16,791 nt of DNA, taken from the NCBI GenBank assembly GCA_007130445.1, contig SLSM01000251.1, positions 1 to 16,791 of the forward strand, given 5' to 3'. A program made the translations under genes and the position numbers. The stretch comes from Trueperaceae bacterium. GTDB taxonomy: Bacteria; Deinococcota; Deinococci; Deinococcales; Trueperaceae. Below, in pieces: positions 7,733-14,441 of the stretch. Position 1 is the stretch's first letter. Each line of letters begins with the position of its first letter. Under the pieces are notes generated by a model that was not told where the DNA came from, made no database searches, and saw only the letters and a list, made by a program, of their open reading frames with translations.

Positions 7733-8443
7733 ATGGCACTCAGACGCTCCATCCCTGCCGCCGCTCACGAGGCGACCATGCTCGTCAGAGGCGCGGCCGC
7801 TGCGCCACCGGCCGGAGCTGCGTCGCGCTTCAAGGTCTACGCCAATCCGCAGGAGCGGATCCGTCTGCCAGGCCTGGGGCGCGCCCGCCAGGGCGCCCAG
7901 GTGTGGGAGGCCCTCGCCGGCGCACGCGGTGAGCCGTCCGAGGGTGGCTGGATCGACCAGCAAGAGCTCGGCCGCGTCTTGTGGGCCTGTGCCGGGTTGA
8001 TCGATGGTCGGCAACGCACGCATCTGGTGCCCGGCGACACCTCCGGACTGGAGGCGTACGTGGTGGCGCACTCGGTTCGTGAGCTCAGCGCCGGTCGGTA
8101 CCATTACGACGCGCGCGAGCACACGCTCGAACAGTTGGGATCTGATGACGCCCGGTCGCACCTGGCGAGCGCGCTGCTCGACCGCGGCGACCTCGACGCC
8201 TTCGCCGCGACCTTGCTGGTGACCGGCGTCCCGGCGCGGCTCGTGACCCGTCACGGCGCACGGGCGTATCGCCTGTTGACGCTGGAGGCGGGCGCCGCCG
8301 CGCAAGCGGCCGTCGTGGCCGCGACGGCGCTGGGCCTGACGGGGTGTCTGATCGCGGGCTTCTACGACGACGAGGTGGCGGCGCTGCTCGACCTCGATCC
8401 GTCGCTGGAACCACCGCTGGTCGCGGTCGCGCTCGGCCGCTGA
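7733..8443 (+). CDS. SagB/nitroreductase-like flavoprotein
   Basis: This 236-residue protein resembles the SagB-type branch of the FMN-dependent nitroreductase superfamily. Supporting blocks are QQELGRVLWACAGLI (about residues 75-90), a GRYHYDAREHTLEQL segment, and the C-terminal LEAGAAAQAAVVAATALGLTGCLIAGFYDDEVAALLDLD, which matches the usual end of one such domain. The FMN-contacting PSAGA-type motif after the first helix reads VPGDTSGLEAYVV, so cofactor binding may be altered. SagB proteins oxidise azoline rings in peptide maturation, but no precursor peptide or cyclodehydratase gene is nearby, so that role is not supported here. The ATG at 7733 follows a TATCCT box. The gene is divergent from mutY and lies 238 bp upstream of lysW, which has its own promoter. 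Confidence 0.7.
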   Translation: MALRRSIPAAAHEATMLVRGAAAAPPAGAASRFKVYANPQERIRLPGLGRARQGAQVWEALAGARGEPSEGGWIDQQELGRVLWACAGLIDGRQRTHLVPGDTSGLEAYVVAHSVRELSAGRYHYDAREHTLEQLGSDDARSHLASALLDRGDLDAFAATLLVTGVPARLVTRHGARAYRLLTLEAGAAAQAAVVAATALGLTGCLIAGFYDDEVAALLDLDPSLEPPLVAVALGR

Positions 8444-8448
8444 CCGAC

Positions 8449-8471
8449 CTTTCGAAACGTAAGCTTCGGAG
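8449..8471 (+). repeat. Repeat pair, copy 1, upstream of the lysW promoter
   Basis: CTTTCGAAACG (8449-8459) is followed after 3 nt by GCTTCGGAG (8463-8471). Both words recur in the same order at 8637-8647 and 8668-8676 in the lysW leader, with 20 nt between them. The first word contains the palindrome TTTCGAAA. The rest of the gap up to the -35 element holds an AT-rich patch at 8543-8556, unusual in such GC-rich sequence, and no gene. Confidence 0.5.
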
Positions 8472-8576
8472 CGTCCTCACGCCCACAACGTCGGTCGTGC
8501 CGTGCCGTTGCGGCGGCCCCGGAGGCACCCTGGTCGTGACGCCTGATATCTGTACTAGACGCGCTTTCCGTGCGAC

Positions 8577-8605
8577 TTGACAGCTTCAGACGGTGCCCGT
8601 ACCAT
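8577..8605 (+). promoter_or_regulatory. Promoter of the lysW operon
   Basis: A perfect TTGACA -35 (8577-8582) is separated by exactly 17 bp from TACCAT (8600-8605). It is the strongest promoter-like sequence in the window. Transcription would begin near 8612, leaving a leader of about 70 nt before the lysW ATG. It points toward lysW and would drive all six lys genes. Confidence 0.75.
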
Positions 8606-8636
8606 GCGGCTCGTGCGAGTCGCCTGTGCATGGCGG

Positions 8637-8676
8637 CTTTCGAAACGCAACCCGCGGCACGATCGCCGCTTCGGAG
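8637..8676 (+). repeat. Repeat pair, copy 2, in the lysW leader
   Basis: CTTTCGAAACG (8637-8647) and GCTTCGGAG (8668-8676) repeat the two words found at 8449-8471. The second word overlaps the start of the lysW ribosome binding site GGAGGA (8673-8678). A protein bound here, or pairing within the leader, could affect expression, but this is inference. Confidence 0.5.
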
Positions 8677-8681
8677 GAACG

Positions 8682-8852
8682 ATGCCATCTCGATCGATCG
8701 ACACCCCCTACGGCCGCGTCGAGGCCGACCCGGCCGCCCTCGAGTTGGGCGAACTCCTCGTAAGCGACGAAGGCACCGAGCTCGAGGTCGTGTCGCTCGA
8801 CCCGCTCCGCCTCGAACCCGCCCCCGAAGAGGCCGAGGACTGGGGCGAGTGA
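8682..8852 (+). CDS. lysW: Amino-group carrier protein LysW, cysteine-free
   Basis: LysW carries the biosynthetic intermediate: the substrate amino group is linked to the side chain of its C-terminal glutamate, protecting it through the later steps. The 56-residue product ends in the defining EDWGE tail and matches LysW well over LGELLV, GTELEVV and LDPLRLEPAPEEAEDWGE. It is very acidic, with 16 Asp/Glu against 3 Arg. Characterised LysW proteins carry CPxCG and CxxCG knuckles binding zinc; here there is no cysteine. The first knuckle region reads DTPYGR and the second reads VSDEG, with Ser28 where a cysteine is expected and one residue missing. The ATG at 8682 follows GGAGGA with good spacing. 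A GTG at 8613, in frame and 7 nt after the -10 box, could give an Arg-rich N-terminal extension but would add only one Cys. First gene of the operon; it overlaps lysX by 4 nt. Confidence 0.9.
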   Translation: MPSRSIDTPYGRVEADPAALELGELLVSDEGTELEVVSLDPLRLEPAPEEAEDWGE

Positions 8853-9781
8853 GCGTGCGCAGGCGAGAGGTCGCGATCGTCTACGACCGCATACGCCCCG
8901 AGGAGCGTCTATTGTTCGACGCCTTCGAGCGGCTCGGCGTCGAGGCCGAGCGCCGCTACGCGCCGCACGAGATCCACGCGCTCTCGGGCGAGCGCGCGGG
9001 CGACCTCCCGACGGTTGCACTGCAGCGCTGCGTCGCGCAGACGCGCGGGCTGGCGCTGACGCGGGTCTACGAGGCCCATGGCGTGCGCGTGCTGAACCCG
9101 TCCGCGGTCGCCTCGGCGTGCGGAGACAAGCTCGCCACCAGCGCCGCGCTGGGCAGGCACGGCGTTCCCACGCCTCGCACGGTGGTGGCGTTCGATCACG
9201 ACGCCGCGCTCGAGGCCTGCGAGCGCTTGGGGTACCCCGTGGTCCTCAAGCCCGTGACCGGATCGTGGGGGCGGATGGTGTCGCGCCTGAGCGACCGCGA
9301 CGCCGTCGAGGCGGTGCTCGAGCACAAGCGCGCGCTCGGGGGGCCCGACCACGGCGTCATCTACCTCCAGGAACACGTCGAGAAGCCCGGACGTGACATC
9401 CGGGCCTTCGTGGTCGGCGGTCGCGTGATCGCCGCGATCGAACGGGCCTCGGACCATTGGATCACCAACACGGCGCGCGGTGCGGTCGCGAGTCGGCGCG
9501 AGCTCGACGACGACGTCGCCGACCTCGCCGGCCGTGCCGCTGCCGCCGTGGGCGGCGGTATCCTCGCCGTCGACCTGGTCGAGTCCGAGCGCGGCCTGCT
9601 CGTCCTGGAGGTCAACCACACGATGGAGTTCCGCAACTCGATCGAGACGACCGGAGTCGACATTCCGGCGGCCATCGCACGGCACGTGCTCGAGGTGCTC
9701 GAGGCCGGTGCCGTGACGTGGCCAGGGCTGGATCAGGAGGCGGTAGCCGCGCACGCTCCCGCGCTTCGCGCCGTCGCCTGA
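8849..9781 (+). CDS. lysX: LysW ligase LysX (alpha-aminoadipate or glutamate to LysW)
   Basis: LysX is an ATP-grasp ligase that joins the amino group of alpha-aminoadipate (lysine route) or glutamate (arginine route, ArgX) to the terminal Glu of LysW. The 310-residue protein has the RimK-like layout: an N-terminal domain from VAIVYDRIRPEERLL, Lys134 in PVVLKPVTGSWGRMV, the loop SDHWITNTARGA (Asn207-Gly211) typical of the family, and EVNHTMEFRNS (Asn256 to about Ser264) with metal and substrate residues, then TTGVDIP. The GTG at 8849 overlaps the lysW stop as GTGA, and the stop overlaps the lysY ATG by one base. Which amino acid is used cannot be settled by eye; the Thermus-like motifs and the absence of a second X copy here lean toward lysine. 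Confidence 0.92.
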   Translation: MSVRRREVAIVYDRIRPEERLLFDAFERLGVEAERRYAPHEIHALSGERAGDLPTVALQRCVAQTRGLALTRVYEAHGVRVLNPSAVASACGDKLATSAALGRHGVPTPRTVVAFDHDAALEACERLGYPVVLKPVTGSWGRMVSRLSDRDAVEAVLEHKRALGGPDHGVIYLQEHVEKPGRDIRAFVVGGRVIAAIERASDHWITNTARGAVASRRELDDDVADLAGRAAAAVGGGILAVDLVESERGLLVLEVNHTMEFRNSIETTGVDIPAAIARHVLEVLEAGAVTWPGLDQEAVAAHAPALRAVA

Positions 9782-10830
9782 TGCCGGTCGCAGCGGCCCC
9801 CGTGCGGGTCGCCATCCTCGGCGGCTCCGGATACGCCGGTGGTGAGTTCCTCCGGCTCGCCCTGGCACACCCCGACCTACGGGTCACGCAGGTGACCAGC
9901 GAGCGCCACGCGGGCTGGCCCGTGTCGGCCGTCCACCCCAACCTGCGCGCGCAGACGGACCTGCGCTTCGTCGCGGCCGCCGAGCTCGAGCCGGCGGACG
10001 TCATCGTGAGCGCCTTGCCCCACGGCGCGTTGGCCGGGCGTGTCGCCGAGGTCGAGGCGCTCGCGCCGCGAGTCGTCGATCTCTCGGCCGACTTCCGACT
10101 CCACGATCCCGTGCGCTTCGAGCGCGCGTACGGCGCACCCCATCCGCGCCCCGATCTGCTGGGACGCTTCGTCTACGCGCTCCCCGAGCGGAACCGCGCT
10201 GCGTTGACGGGTGCAAATCGGATCGCCGGCGCAGGCTGCATCGCCACGGCGGCCACGCTGGCATTGGCACCGCTCGTCGACGCCGGTGCGATCACGCGCC
10301 GCGACGTCGTGGTCGAGGCCAAGGTCGGTTCGAGCGCGGCGGGCGCCGCGGCGGGCGCCGCCAGCCATCACCCCGAGCGCATGGGCGTCGTCAGGACCTA
10401 CGCTCCCACCGGGCACCGGCACACGTCCGAGATCGAACAGTCGCTCCGCGGTGCGCTCCAGATCCACCTGACGGCCACCGCGGTCGAGCGCGTCCGGGGC
10501 ATCCTCGTCACGGCGCACGTCTGGTTGCACGACGGCTCGAGCGATCGCGACGTGCGCGCCGCGTTCGACGACGCCTACACCGACGAGCCGTTCGTCCGAC
10601 TGGTCACGGCTCGCAGCGGCATCCACCGCGTCCCGGACCCGAAGATCCTCGACGGGACGAACTGGTGCGACATCGGCTGGGCGCTCGACCGCGACTCGGG
10701 CCGCGTCGTCGTCATGGCCGCCATCGACAACCTCGTCAAGGGCACCGCGGGCCACGCGCTCCAGTCGCTCAACATCGCGCTGGGACTCGACGAGCGCAGC
10801 GGCCTCGGCTTCGGCGGGCTCCACCCGTGA
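9781..10830 (+). CDS. lysY: LysW-aminoadipyl/glutamyl phosphate reductase LysY (ArgC family)
   Basis: LysY reduces the carrier-bound acyl phosphate to the semialdehyde with NADPH; it is homologous to ArgC. The 349-residue protein has the Rossmann motif GGSGYAGGEFLRL at residues 14-26, the catalytic Cys153 in GAGCIATAATLAL (ArgC enzymes usually read PGCYxT), the probable catalytic His in GHRHTSE (residues 211-217), and the C-terminal IDNLVKGTAGHALQSLNIALG. Assignment as LysY rather than stand-alone ArgC rests on its place between lysX and lysZ. The ATG at 9781 shares one base with the lysX stop, and its own stop overlaps the lysZ GTG by 4 nt, so expression is probably coupled throughout. Confidence 0.92.
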   Translation: MPVAAAPVRVAILGGSGYAGGEFLRLALAHPDLRVTQVTSERHAGWPVSAVHPNLRAQTDLRFVAAAELEPADVIVSALPHGALAGRVAEVEALAPRVVDLSADFRLHDPVRFERAYGAPHPRPDLLGRFVYALPERNRAALTGANRIAGAGCIATAATLALAPLVDAGAITRRDVVVEAKVGSSAAGAAAGAASHHPERMGVVRTYAPTGHRHTSEIEQSLRGALQIHLTATAVERVRGILVTAHVWLHDGSSDRDVRAAFDDAYTDEPFVRLVTARSGIHRVPDPKILDGTNWCDIGWALDRDSGRVVVMAAIDNLVKGTAGHALQSLNIALGLDERSGLGFGGLHP

Positions 10831-11651
10831 CGGGCCCGGTCGGACGACCGCTGGTCGTCAAGGTCGGAGGGTCGGTCGGCATCGACTTGGACGCCGTGTG
10901 CGACGACGTCGCCGCGCTGTGGCAGGGCGGGCGCCCGGTGGTGCTGGTGCACGGCGGCAGCGAGCGCACGAACCAGGTCGCCACGGCGCTGGGGCACCCG
11001 CCTCGGTTCGTGACGAGCCCGTCGGGGCACACCAGCCGCTACACCGACGCGGAGACGATGGAGGTCTTCTTGATGGTGTACTGCGGCGCCATCAACAAGC
11101 GCATCGTCGAACGCCTCCAGCGGCGCGGCGTCGGCGCCGTGGGGCTGTCGGGACTCGACGGTCGTATCCTCGAGGGCCGTCACAAGCGCAGCGTCAGGTC
11201 GGTCGAGGCGGGGAAGACGCGCGTCTTGCACGGCGACCACACGGGTACCGTGGAGCGCGTCAACGGCGCCCTGCTGCAGCTGCTCCTGGACGCCGGTCAC
11301 CTGCCCGTGCTCACCCCGCCGGCGGCGAGTGTCGAGGGCGTGGCGATCAACGTCGATGGCGACAGGGCTGCCGCCGCCGTCGCTGCCGCCCTGGGCGCCA
11401 CCGACCTGGTGATCCTCTCGAACGTGCCCGGGCTCCTCGCCGACCTGCACGACGAGGCGAGTCTGATCGCCGCGGTGACGCGCTCCGGGGTCGACGACGC
11501 GATCACGCACGCCGGCGGCAGGATGAAGAAGAAGCTGCTCGGCGCTGCCGAGGCGATCGATGGCGGGGTCGGCCGCGTCGTCATCGGCGACGCCCGCATC
11601 GCGACGCCGATCACCGCGGCGCTGGCCGGACGCGGTACCGTCGTCGGATGA
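10827..11651 (+). CDS. lysZ: LysW-aminoadipate/glutamate kinase LysZ (ArgB family)
   Basis: LysZ phosphorylates the free carboxyl group of the carrier-bound substrate using ATP. The 274-residue amino acid kinase shows KVGGS at 12-16, LVHGGSERTN from residue 40, the block FLMVYCGAINKRIVERLQ typical of LysZ, GLSGLDGRILEGR, GDHTGTVERVN, and the nucleotide-side motif NVDGDRAAAAVAAALGA, ending GGRMKKKLLGA. The pattern is markedly closer to Thermus LysZ than to N-acetylglutamate kinases, supporting the LysW pathway. The GTG at 10827 overlaps the lysY stop (GTGA). Its stop TGA overlaps a possible upstream ATG of lysJ at 11648. Confidence 0.93.
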   Translation: MTGPVGRPLVVKVGGSVGIDLDAVCDDVAALWQGGRPVVLVHGGSERTNQVATALGHPPRFVTSPSGHTSRYTDAETMEVFLMVYCGAINKRIVERLQRRGVGAVGLSGLDGRILEGRHKRSVRSVEAGKTRVLHGDHTGTVERVNGALLQLLLDAGHLPVLTPPAASVEGVAINVDGDRAAAAVAAALGATDLVILSNVPGLLADLHDEASLIAAVTRSGVDDAITHAGGRMKKKLLGAAEAIDGGVGRVVIGDARIATPITAALAGRGTVVG

Positions 11652-11675
11652 CGACGCATGCGCACGTGTCCAACC

Positions 11676-11681
11676 AGGAGG
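11676..11681 (+). promoter_or_regulatory. Ribosome binding site of lysJ
   Basis: AGGAGG ends 8 nt before the ATG at 11690. It favours this start over the in-frame ATG at 11648, which overlaps the lysZ stop and would add 14 residues. Confidence 0.7.
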
Positions 11682-11689
11682 AGCAAGGC

Positions 11690-12886
11690 ATGGTCGAGTC
11701 AACACCGAAGCAGTCCGTCACCCACTCGTTGCTCGCGCGCGAGGCCGCCCATGGTCCCGGGCTGTGGGCCCCGACCGTCGCGTTCGTTCGTGGCCAGGGT
11801 GTCCGCCTGTGGGACGCCGATGGCCGCGAGTACCTCGACTGCATGGCAGGGATCGCCGTGGCCAGCCTCGGGCACGCGCATCCACGCCTCGCAGCGGCGA
11901 TCCACGAGCAAGCGCTGCGACTGATCGTATGCCCGCAGAACCTCGGCAACGACGTCCGTACCGCCTTCCTCGAGGCGCTCGCGGCGCGCATGCCGGCGGG
12001 CGTCGACAGGATCTTCCTCGCGAACAGCGGCGCCGAGGCCAACGAGGCGTCGCTCAAGTGGGCGCTCGCAGCGACCGGACGGCGCCGAGTGGTGGCCGCC
12101 AAGCGCGGCTTCGCGGGTCGCACCATGGGGGCGCTGTCGCTCACGTGGGAGGCGTCCTACCGGGAGCCCTTCGAGCCGCTGCCGTACCCCGTCGACTGGG
12201 TGTCGTACGGCGACGAGAGCGACCTCGAGGCCGCGGTGTCGGACCAGACGGCCGTGATCTGGCTCGAGCCGATCCAGGGCGAGGGTGGCGTCCACGTGGC
12301 ACCGCCCGGGTACCTCCAGCGCGCGCGCGAACTCGCCGACGCCACGGGCGCACTGCTGGTGATCGACGAGATCCAGACCGGCGTGGGCCGCACCGGGCGC
12401 TTCCTCGCGCTCGAGCATGCCAGTGTCGTTCCCGACATGGTGACCATGGCGAAGGGCCTCGCAGGGGGTGTGCCGATCGGTGCGGTGGCGATGACGTCGG
12501 CGGTCGCGGCAGCGATGCCCAAAGGTGGACACGGCACGACCTTCGGCGGGAACCCGCTGGCGGCGGCAGCGGGGCTCGCCGTCCTGCGCGAGTTCGACGA
12601 GGCCGACCTGTTGGCGCACGTCGAACGCGTCGGCCAGCGGCTGCGCGCCGGGCTCGAGGCGCTCGGGAGCCCCAAGGTGCGCGCGGTGCGCGGGCAGGGA
12701 CTGATGCTGGGCCTGGAGTTGAAGGAGAAGGTCGCACCGTACGTCGACGCGCTGCGAGATGCGGGCGTGCTGGTGATCAACGCCGGGGCGACCGTCATCC
12801 GCTTCGTCCCGCCGCTGGTGATCGACGAGGCCGAGGTCGACGAGGTCGTCGCCCGCGTCGCCCGCGTCCTGGAGGCGGGGACCTGA
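11690..12886 (+). CDS. lysJ: LysW-lysine/ornithine aminotransferase LysJ (ArgD family)
   Basis: LysJ is a PLP enzyme that converts the carrier-bound semialdehyde to the amine using glutamate, giving LysW-lysine or LysW-ornithine. The 398-residue protein has the class III aminotransferase layout: YLDCMAGIAVASLGHAHP near residue 50, FLANSGAEANEASLKWA, the Asp-containing VIDEIQTGVGRTGRF, Lys255 in MVTMAKGLAGGVPIGAV as the PLP-binding lysine, and GTTFGGNPLAAAAGLAVL. The ATG at 11690 is supported by an AGGAGG site. The ATG at 11648 would overlap the lysZ stop (ATGA), as the other junctions of this operon do, so use of both starts is possible. Context makes it LysJ rather than acetylornithine aminotransferase. 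Confidence 0.92.
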   Translation: MVESTPKQSVTHSLLAREAAHGPGLWAPTVAFVRGQGVRLWDADGREYLDCMAGIAVASLGHAHPRLAAAIHEQALRLIVCPQNLGNDVRTAFLEALAARMPAGVDRIFLANSGAEANEASLKWALAATGRRRVVAAKRGFAGRTMGALSLTWEASYREPFEPLPYPVDWVSYGDESDLEAAVSDQTAVIWLEPIQGEGGVHVAPPGYLQRARELADATGALLVIDEIQTGVGRTGRFLALEHASVVPDMVTMAKGLAGGVPIGAVAMTSAVAAAMPKGGHGTTFGGNPLAAAAGLAVLREFDEADLLAHVERVGQRLRAGLEALGSPKVRAVRGQGLMLGLELKEKVAPYVDALRDAGVLVINAGATVIRFVPPLVIDEAEVDEVVARVARVLEAGT

Positions 12887-14007
12887 CGAGCGCGATCACG
12901 GACGACCGACGGCTCGACGGCGACCATCCGCTCGACGCCGCCACCTGTGCGAGCCTCCTCGTGGGCGCCGTCGAGCGCGCCAGCCCGTCGGGCCACGAGG
13001 CGGACGTCGCGGCGTACCTGGTCGATGCGATGCGGCCTTGGGCAGAGCGTACGGAGGTCGACGAGGCGGGCAACGCGGTGGGATGGTTCGGCACGGGACC
13101 GACGCGGATCGTCGCGCTCGGCCACCTCGATACGGCGCCCGGCTGGTGGCCGGTCAGGCGCGAGGGGCACGTGTTGCACGGCCGCGGCAGCGTCGACGCC
13201 AAGGGCAGCTTGTGCGCGCTCGTCTGCGCAGCGGCTCGACTGCCCGCAGCGTTCCGGGAGCGCCTCAGCGTCCAGGTGATCGGGGCCGTCGAGGAGGAGT
13301 GTGCCAGCAGCCGGGGGGCGCGGCATGCACTGCAGGCGTACCCGCGGCCCGACCTGGTGATCGTCGGCGAGCCGTCCGGATGGGACGCCTACACGCTCGG
13401 CTACAAGGGGCGCATCGTGGCGGAGATCGCCGCCGATCGACCGGAGGGACACTCCGCTGCGGACGAGGCGAGCGCGGCGGCCACGGTGGCGCTCGCCTGG
13501 CACACGCTCGAGGCCTGGGCGCACGCCACCAGCGCTGGGGCGGTTGGAGCCTTCGACGCCGTGCAGGCGACCCTGCTCGACATCGCGTCCGCCAGCGATG
13601 GCCTGCGACAACGCGCCGTCGCGCGTGTCGCCTTCCGGTTACCCCCGCACCTGGACCCGCCGGCCGCCGCCGCGCGTGTCGAGGCGGAACTCCGCCAGCT
13701 GGTGGAGCGGACCGGGGCCTCGGTGCGTATCGCAGCCGGCGAGTCGGCCTACCGCGGTCCGCGCGACGGCCCGTTGCAACGGGCGTTACGTGTCGCCATC
13801 AGGGCGGAGGGAGGTGTACCACGACCACTCCTGAAGACGGGGACGTCGGACATGAACGTGGTCGCCCCGGTCTGGGACGTGCCGATCGTGGCGTACGGAC
13901 CCGGCGACGCCCGCATGGATCACACGCCGCACGAGGCCATCGACCTGCGCGAGTACGTGCGGTCGATCCGGGTGGTGGAGCGCGTGTTCGACGCGCTCGC
14001 AACGTGA
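12883..14007 (+). CDS. lysK: LysW-lysine/ornithine hydrolase LysK (M20 family), probable CTG start
   Basis: LysK cleaves the finished amino acid from LysW, the last step of the route. The 374-residue protein has the two-metal M20 peptidase set: His81 and Asp83 in LGHLDT, bridging Asp105 in GSVDAKG, catalytic Glu137 and ligand Glu138 in AVEEEC, Glu163 in VGEPSG, and a late His in DHTPHE (347-350). KTGTSDMN is the LysK/ArgE-like C-terminal motif. No ATG, GTG or TTG lies in frame between the end of lysJ and GTG 12961, and starting at 12961 would cut off the first helix before SPSGHE. A CTG at 12883 overlaps the lysJ stop as CTGA and lies 7 nt after GGAGG, so I infer a CTG start. It converges on the ferredoxin gene. 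Confidence 0.9.
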   Translation: MTSAITDDRRLDGDHPLDAATCASLLVGAVERASPSGHEADVAAYLVDAMRPWAERTEVDEAGNAVGWFGTGPTRIVALGHLDTAPGWWPVRREGHVLHGRGSVDAKGSLCALVCAAARLPAAFRERLSVQVIGAVEEECASSRGARHALQAYPRPDLVIVGEPSGWDAYTLGYKGRIVAEIAADRPEGHSAADEASAAATVALAWHTLEAWAHATSAGAVGAFDAVQATLLDIASASDGLRQRAVARVAFRLPPHLDPPAAAARVEAELRQLVERTGASVRIAAGESAYRGPRDGPLQRALRVAIRAEGGVPRPLLKTGTSDMNVVAPVWDVPIVAYGPGDARMDHTPHEAIDLREYVRSIRVVERVFDALAT

Positions 14008-14023
14008 GCGCCGGTGGCGCTCA
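14005..14023. terminator. Hairpin joining the lysK and ferredoxin stop codons
   Basis: TGAGCGCC (14005-14012) and GGCGCTCA (14016-14023) form a perfect 8-bp stem with a GGT loop. Its outer ends are exactly the two convergent TGA stop codons. No T-tract follows on either strand, so a bidirectional terminator function is inference from structure and place. Confidence 0.55.
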
Positions 14024-14257
14024 GACGCCCGAGAGGTCGTAGTTCTTCTTGATGAACGCAGCCCAGTCGGACGGCACGTCTTCCTCGGGGAAGATCGCCG
14101 TCACAGGACACGCCGGCACGCACGCACCGCAATCGATGCACTCGTCAGGGTGGATGTAGAACTGGTCGTCGGTCTCATAGATGCACTCGACCGGGCAGAC
14201 GTCGACGCACGCCTGATCCTTCGTGCCGATGCACGGCTCCGTGATGATGTGGGGCAC
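14021..14257 (-). CDS. fdxA: Seven-iron ferredoxin ([3Fe-4S][4Fe-4S])
   Basis: This 78-residue electron carrier matches the Thermus/Azotobacter seven-iron ferredoxins. Counting without the initiator Met, cysteines fall at 8, 16, 20, 24, 39, 42, 45 and 49. By homology 8, 16 and 49 bind the [3Fe-4S] cluster and 20, 39, 42 and 45 the [4Fe-4S] cluster. Motifs are CVDVCPVECIY and CIDCGACVPACPVTAI, followed by the usual EEDVP...W C-terminal region. The GTG at 14257 is chosen because GAGGAG lies 5 nt upstream and the protein then begins PHIITEPC as in the family; a longer in-frame reading exists but lacks that support. The redox partner is not evident from neighbours. It converges on lysK. Confidence 0.95.
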   Translation of the reverse strand: MPHIITEPCIGTKDQACVDVCPVECIYETDDQFYIHPDECIDCGACVPACPVTAIFPEEDVPSDWAAFIKKNYDLSGV

Positions 14258-14262
14258 GGTAT

Positions 14263-14268
14263 CTCCTC
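14263..14268 (-). promoter_or_regulatory. Ribosome binding site of the ferredoxin gene
   Basis: GAGGAG on the minus strand, 5 nt before the GTG at 14257, fixes the start. Confidence 0.7.
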
Positions 14269-14307
14269 GTCTCGGTCGCAATCGCCCCCCCGGGCGCGAC
14301 GCCCGTC

Positions 14308-14336
14308 ATCATGACCGAGTCGCAGCGGGTCGTCAA
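14308..14336 (-). promoter_or_regulatory. Promoter of the ferredoxin gene
   Basis: On the minus strand TTGACG (14336-14331) is followed after 17 bp by CATGAT (14313-14308). The leader holds a small GGGCG/CGCCC hairpin (14292-14304) near the expected transcription start and a run of seven G. The remainder of the divergent gap to 14429 shows nothing else I can support. Confidence 0.6.
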
Positions 14337-14429
14337 GCGTTGCTGGACCACGCGTCGATTCCGTCCAGGACGATGCCAACGCGATTCGGCGTGCGAGGTT
14401 CGTCACGCACGCCGAGGCATCGGAGCGGC

Positions 14430-14435
14430 TAGACT
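14430..14435 (+). promoter_or_regulatory. Leaderless-type -10 box for the 633-aa gene
   Basis: TAGACT ends 6 nt before the GTG at 14442 and no Shine-Dalgarno is present. This is the same geometry as at bshC and mutY, and the same hexamer as upstream of guaB. Confidence 0.55.
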
Positions 14436-14441
14436 GCGTCC

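Noticed and set aside
7733..8443. A SagB-based azoline peptide (RiPP) gene cluster
   Set aside because: No precursor peptide, cyclodehydratase or transporter gene is next to the nitroreductase-like gene, and its flavin motif is altered.
8570..8848. Upstream part of a plus-strand frame running into lysX across lysW
   Set aside because: It reads lysW out of frame as Arg/Pro-rich sequence; lysX begins at the GTG that overlaps the lysW stop.
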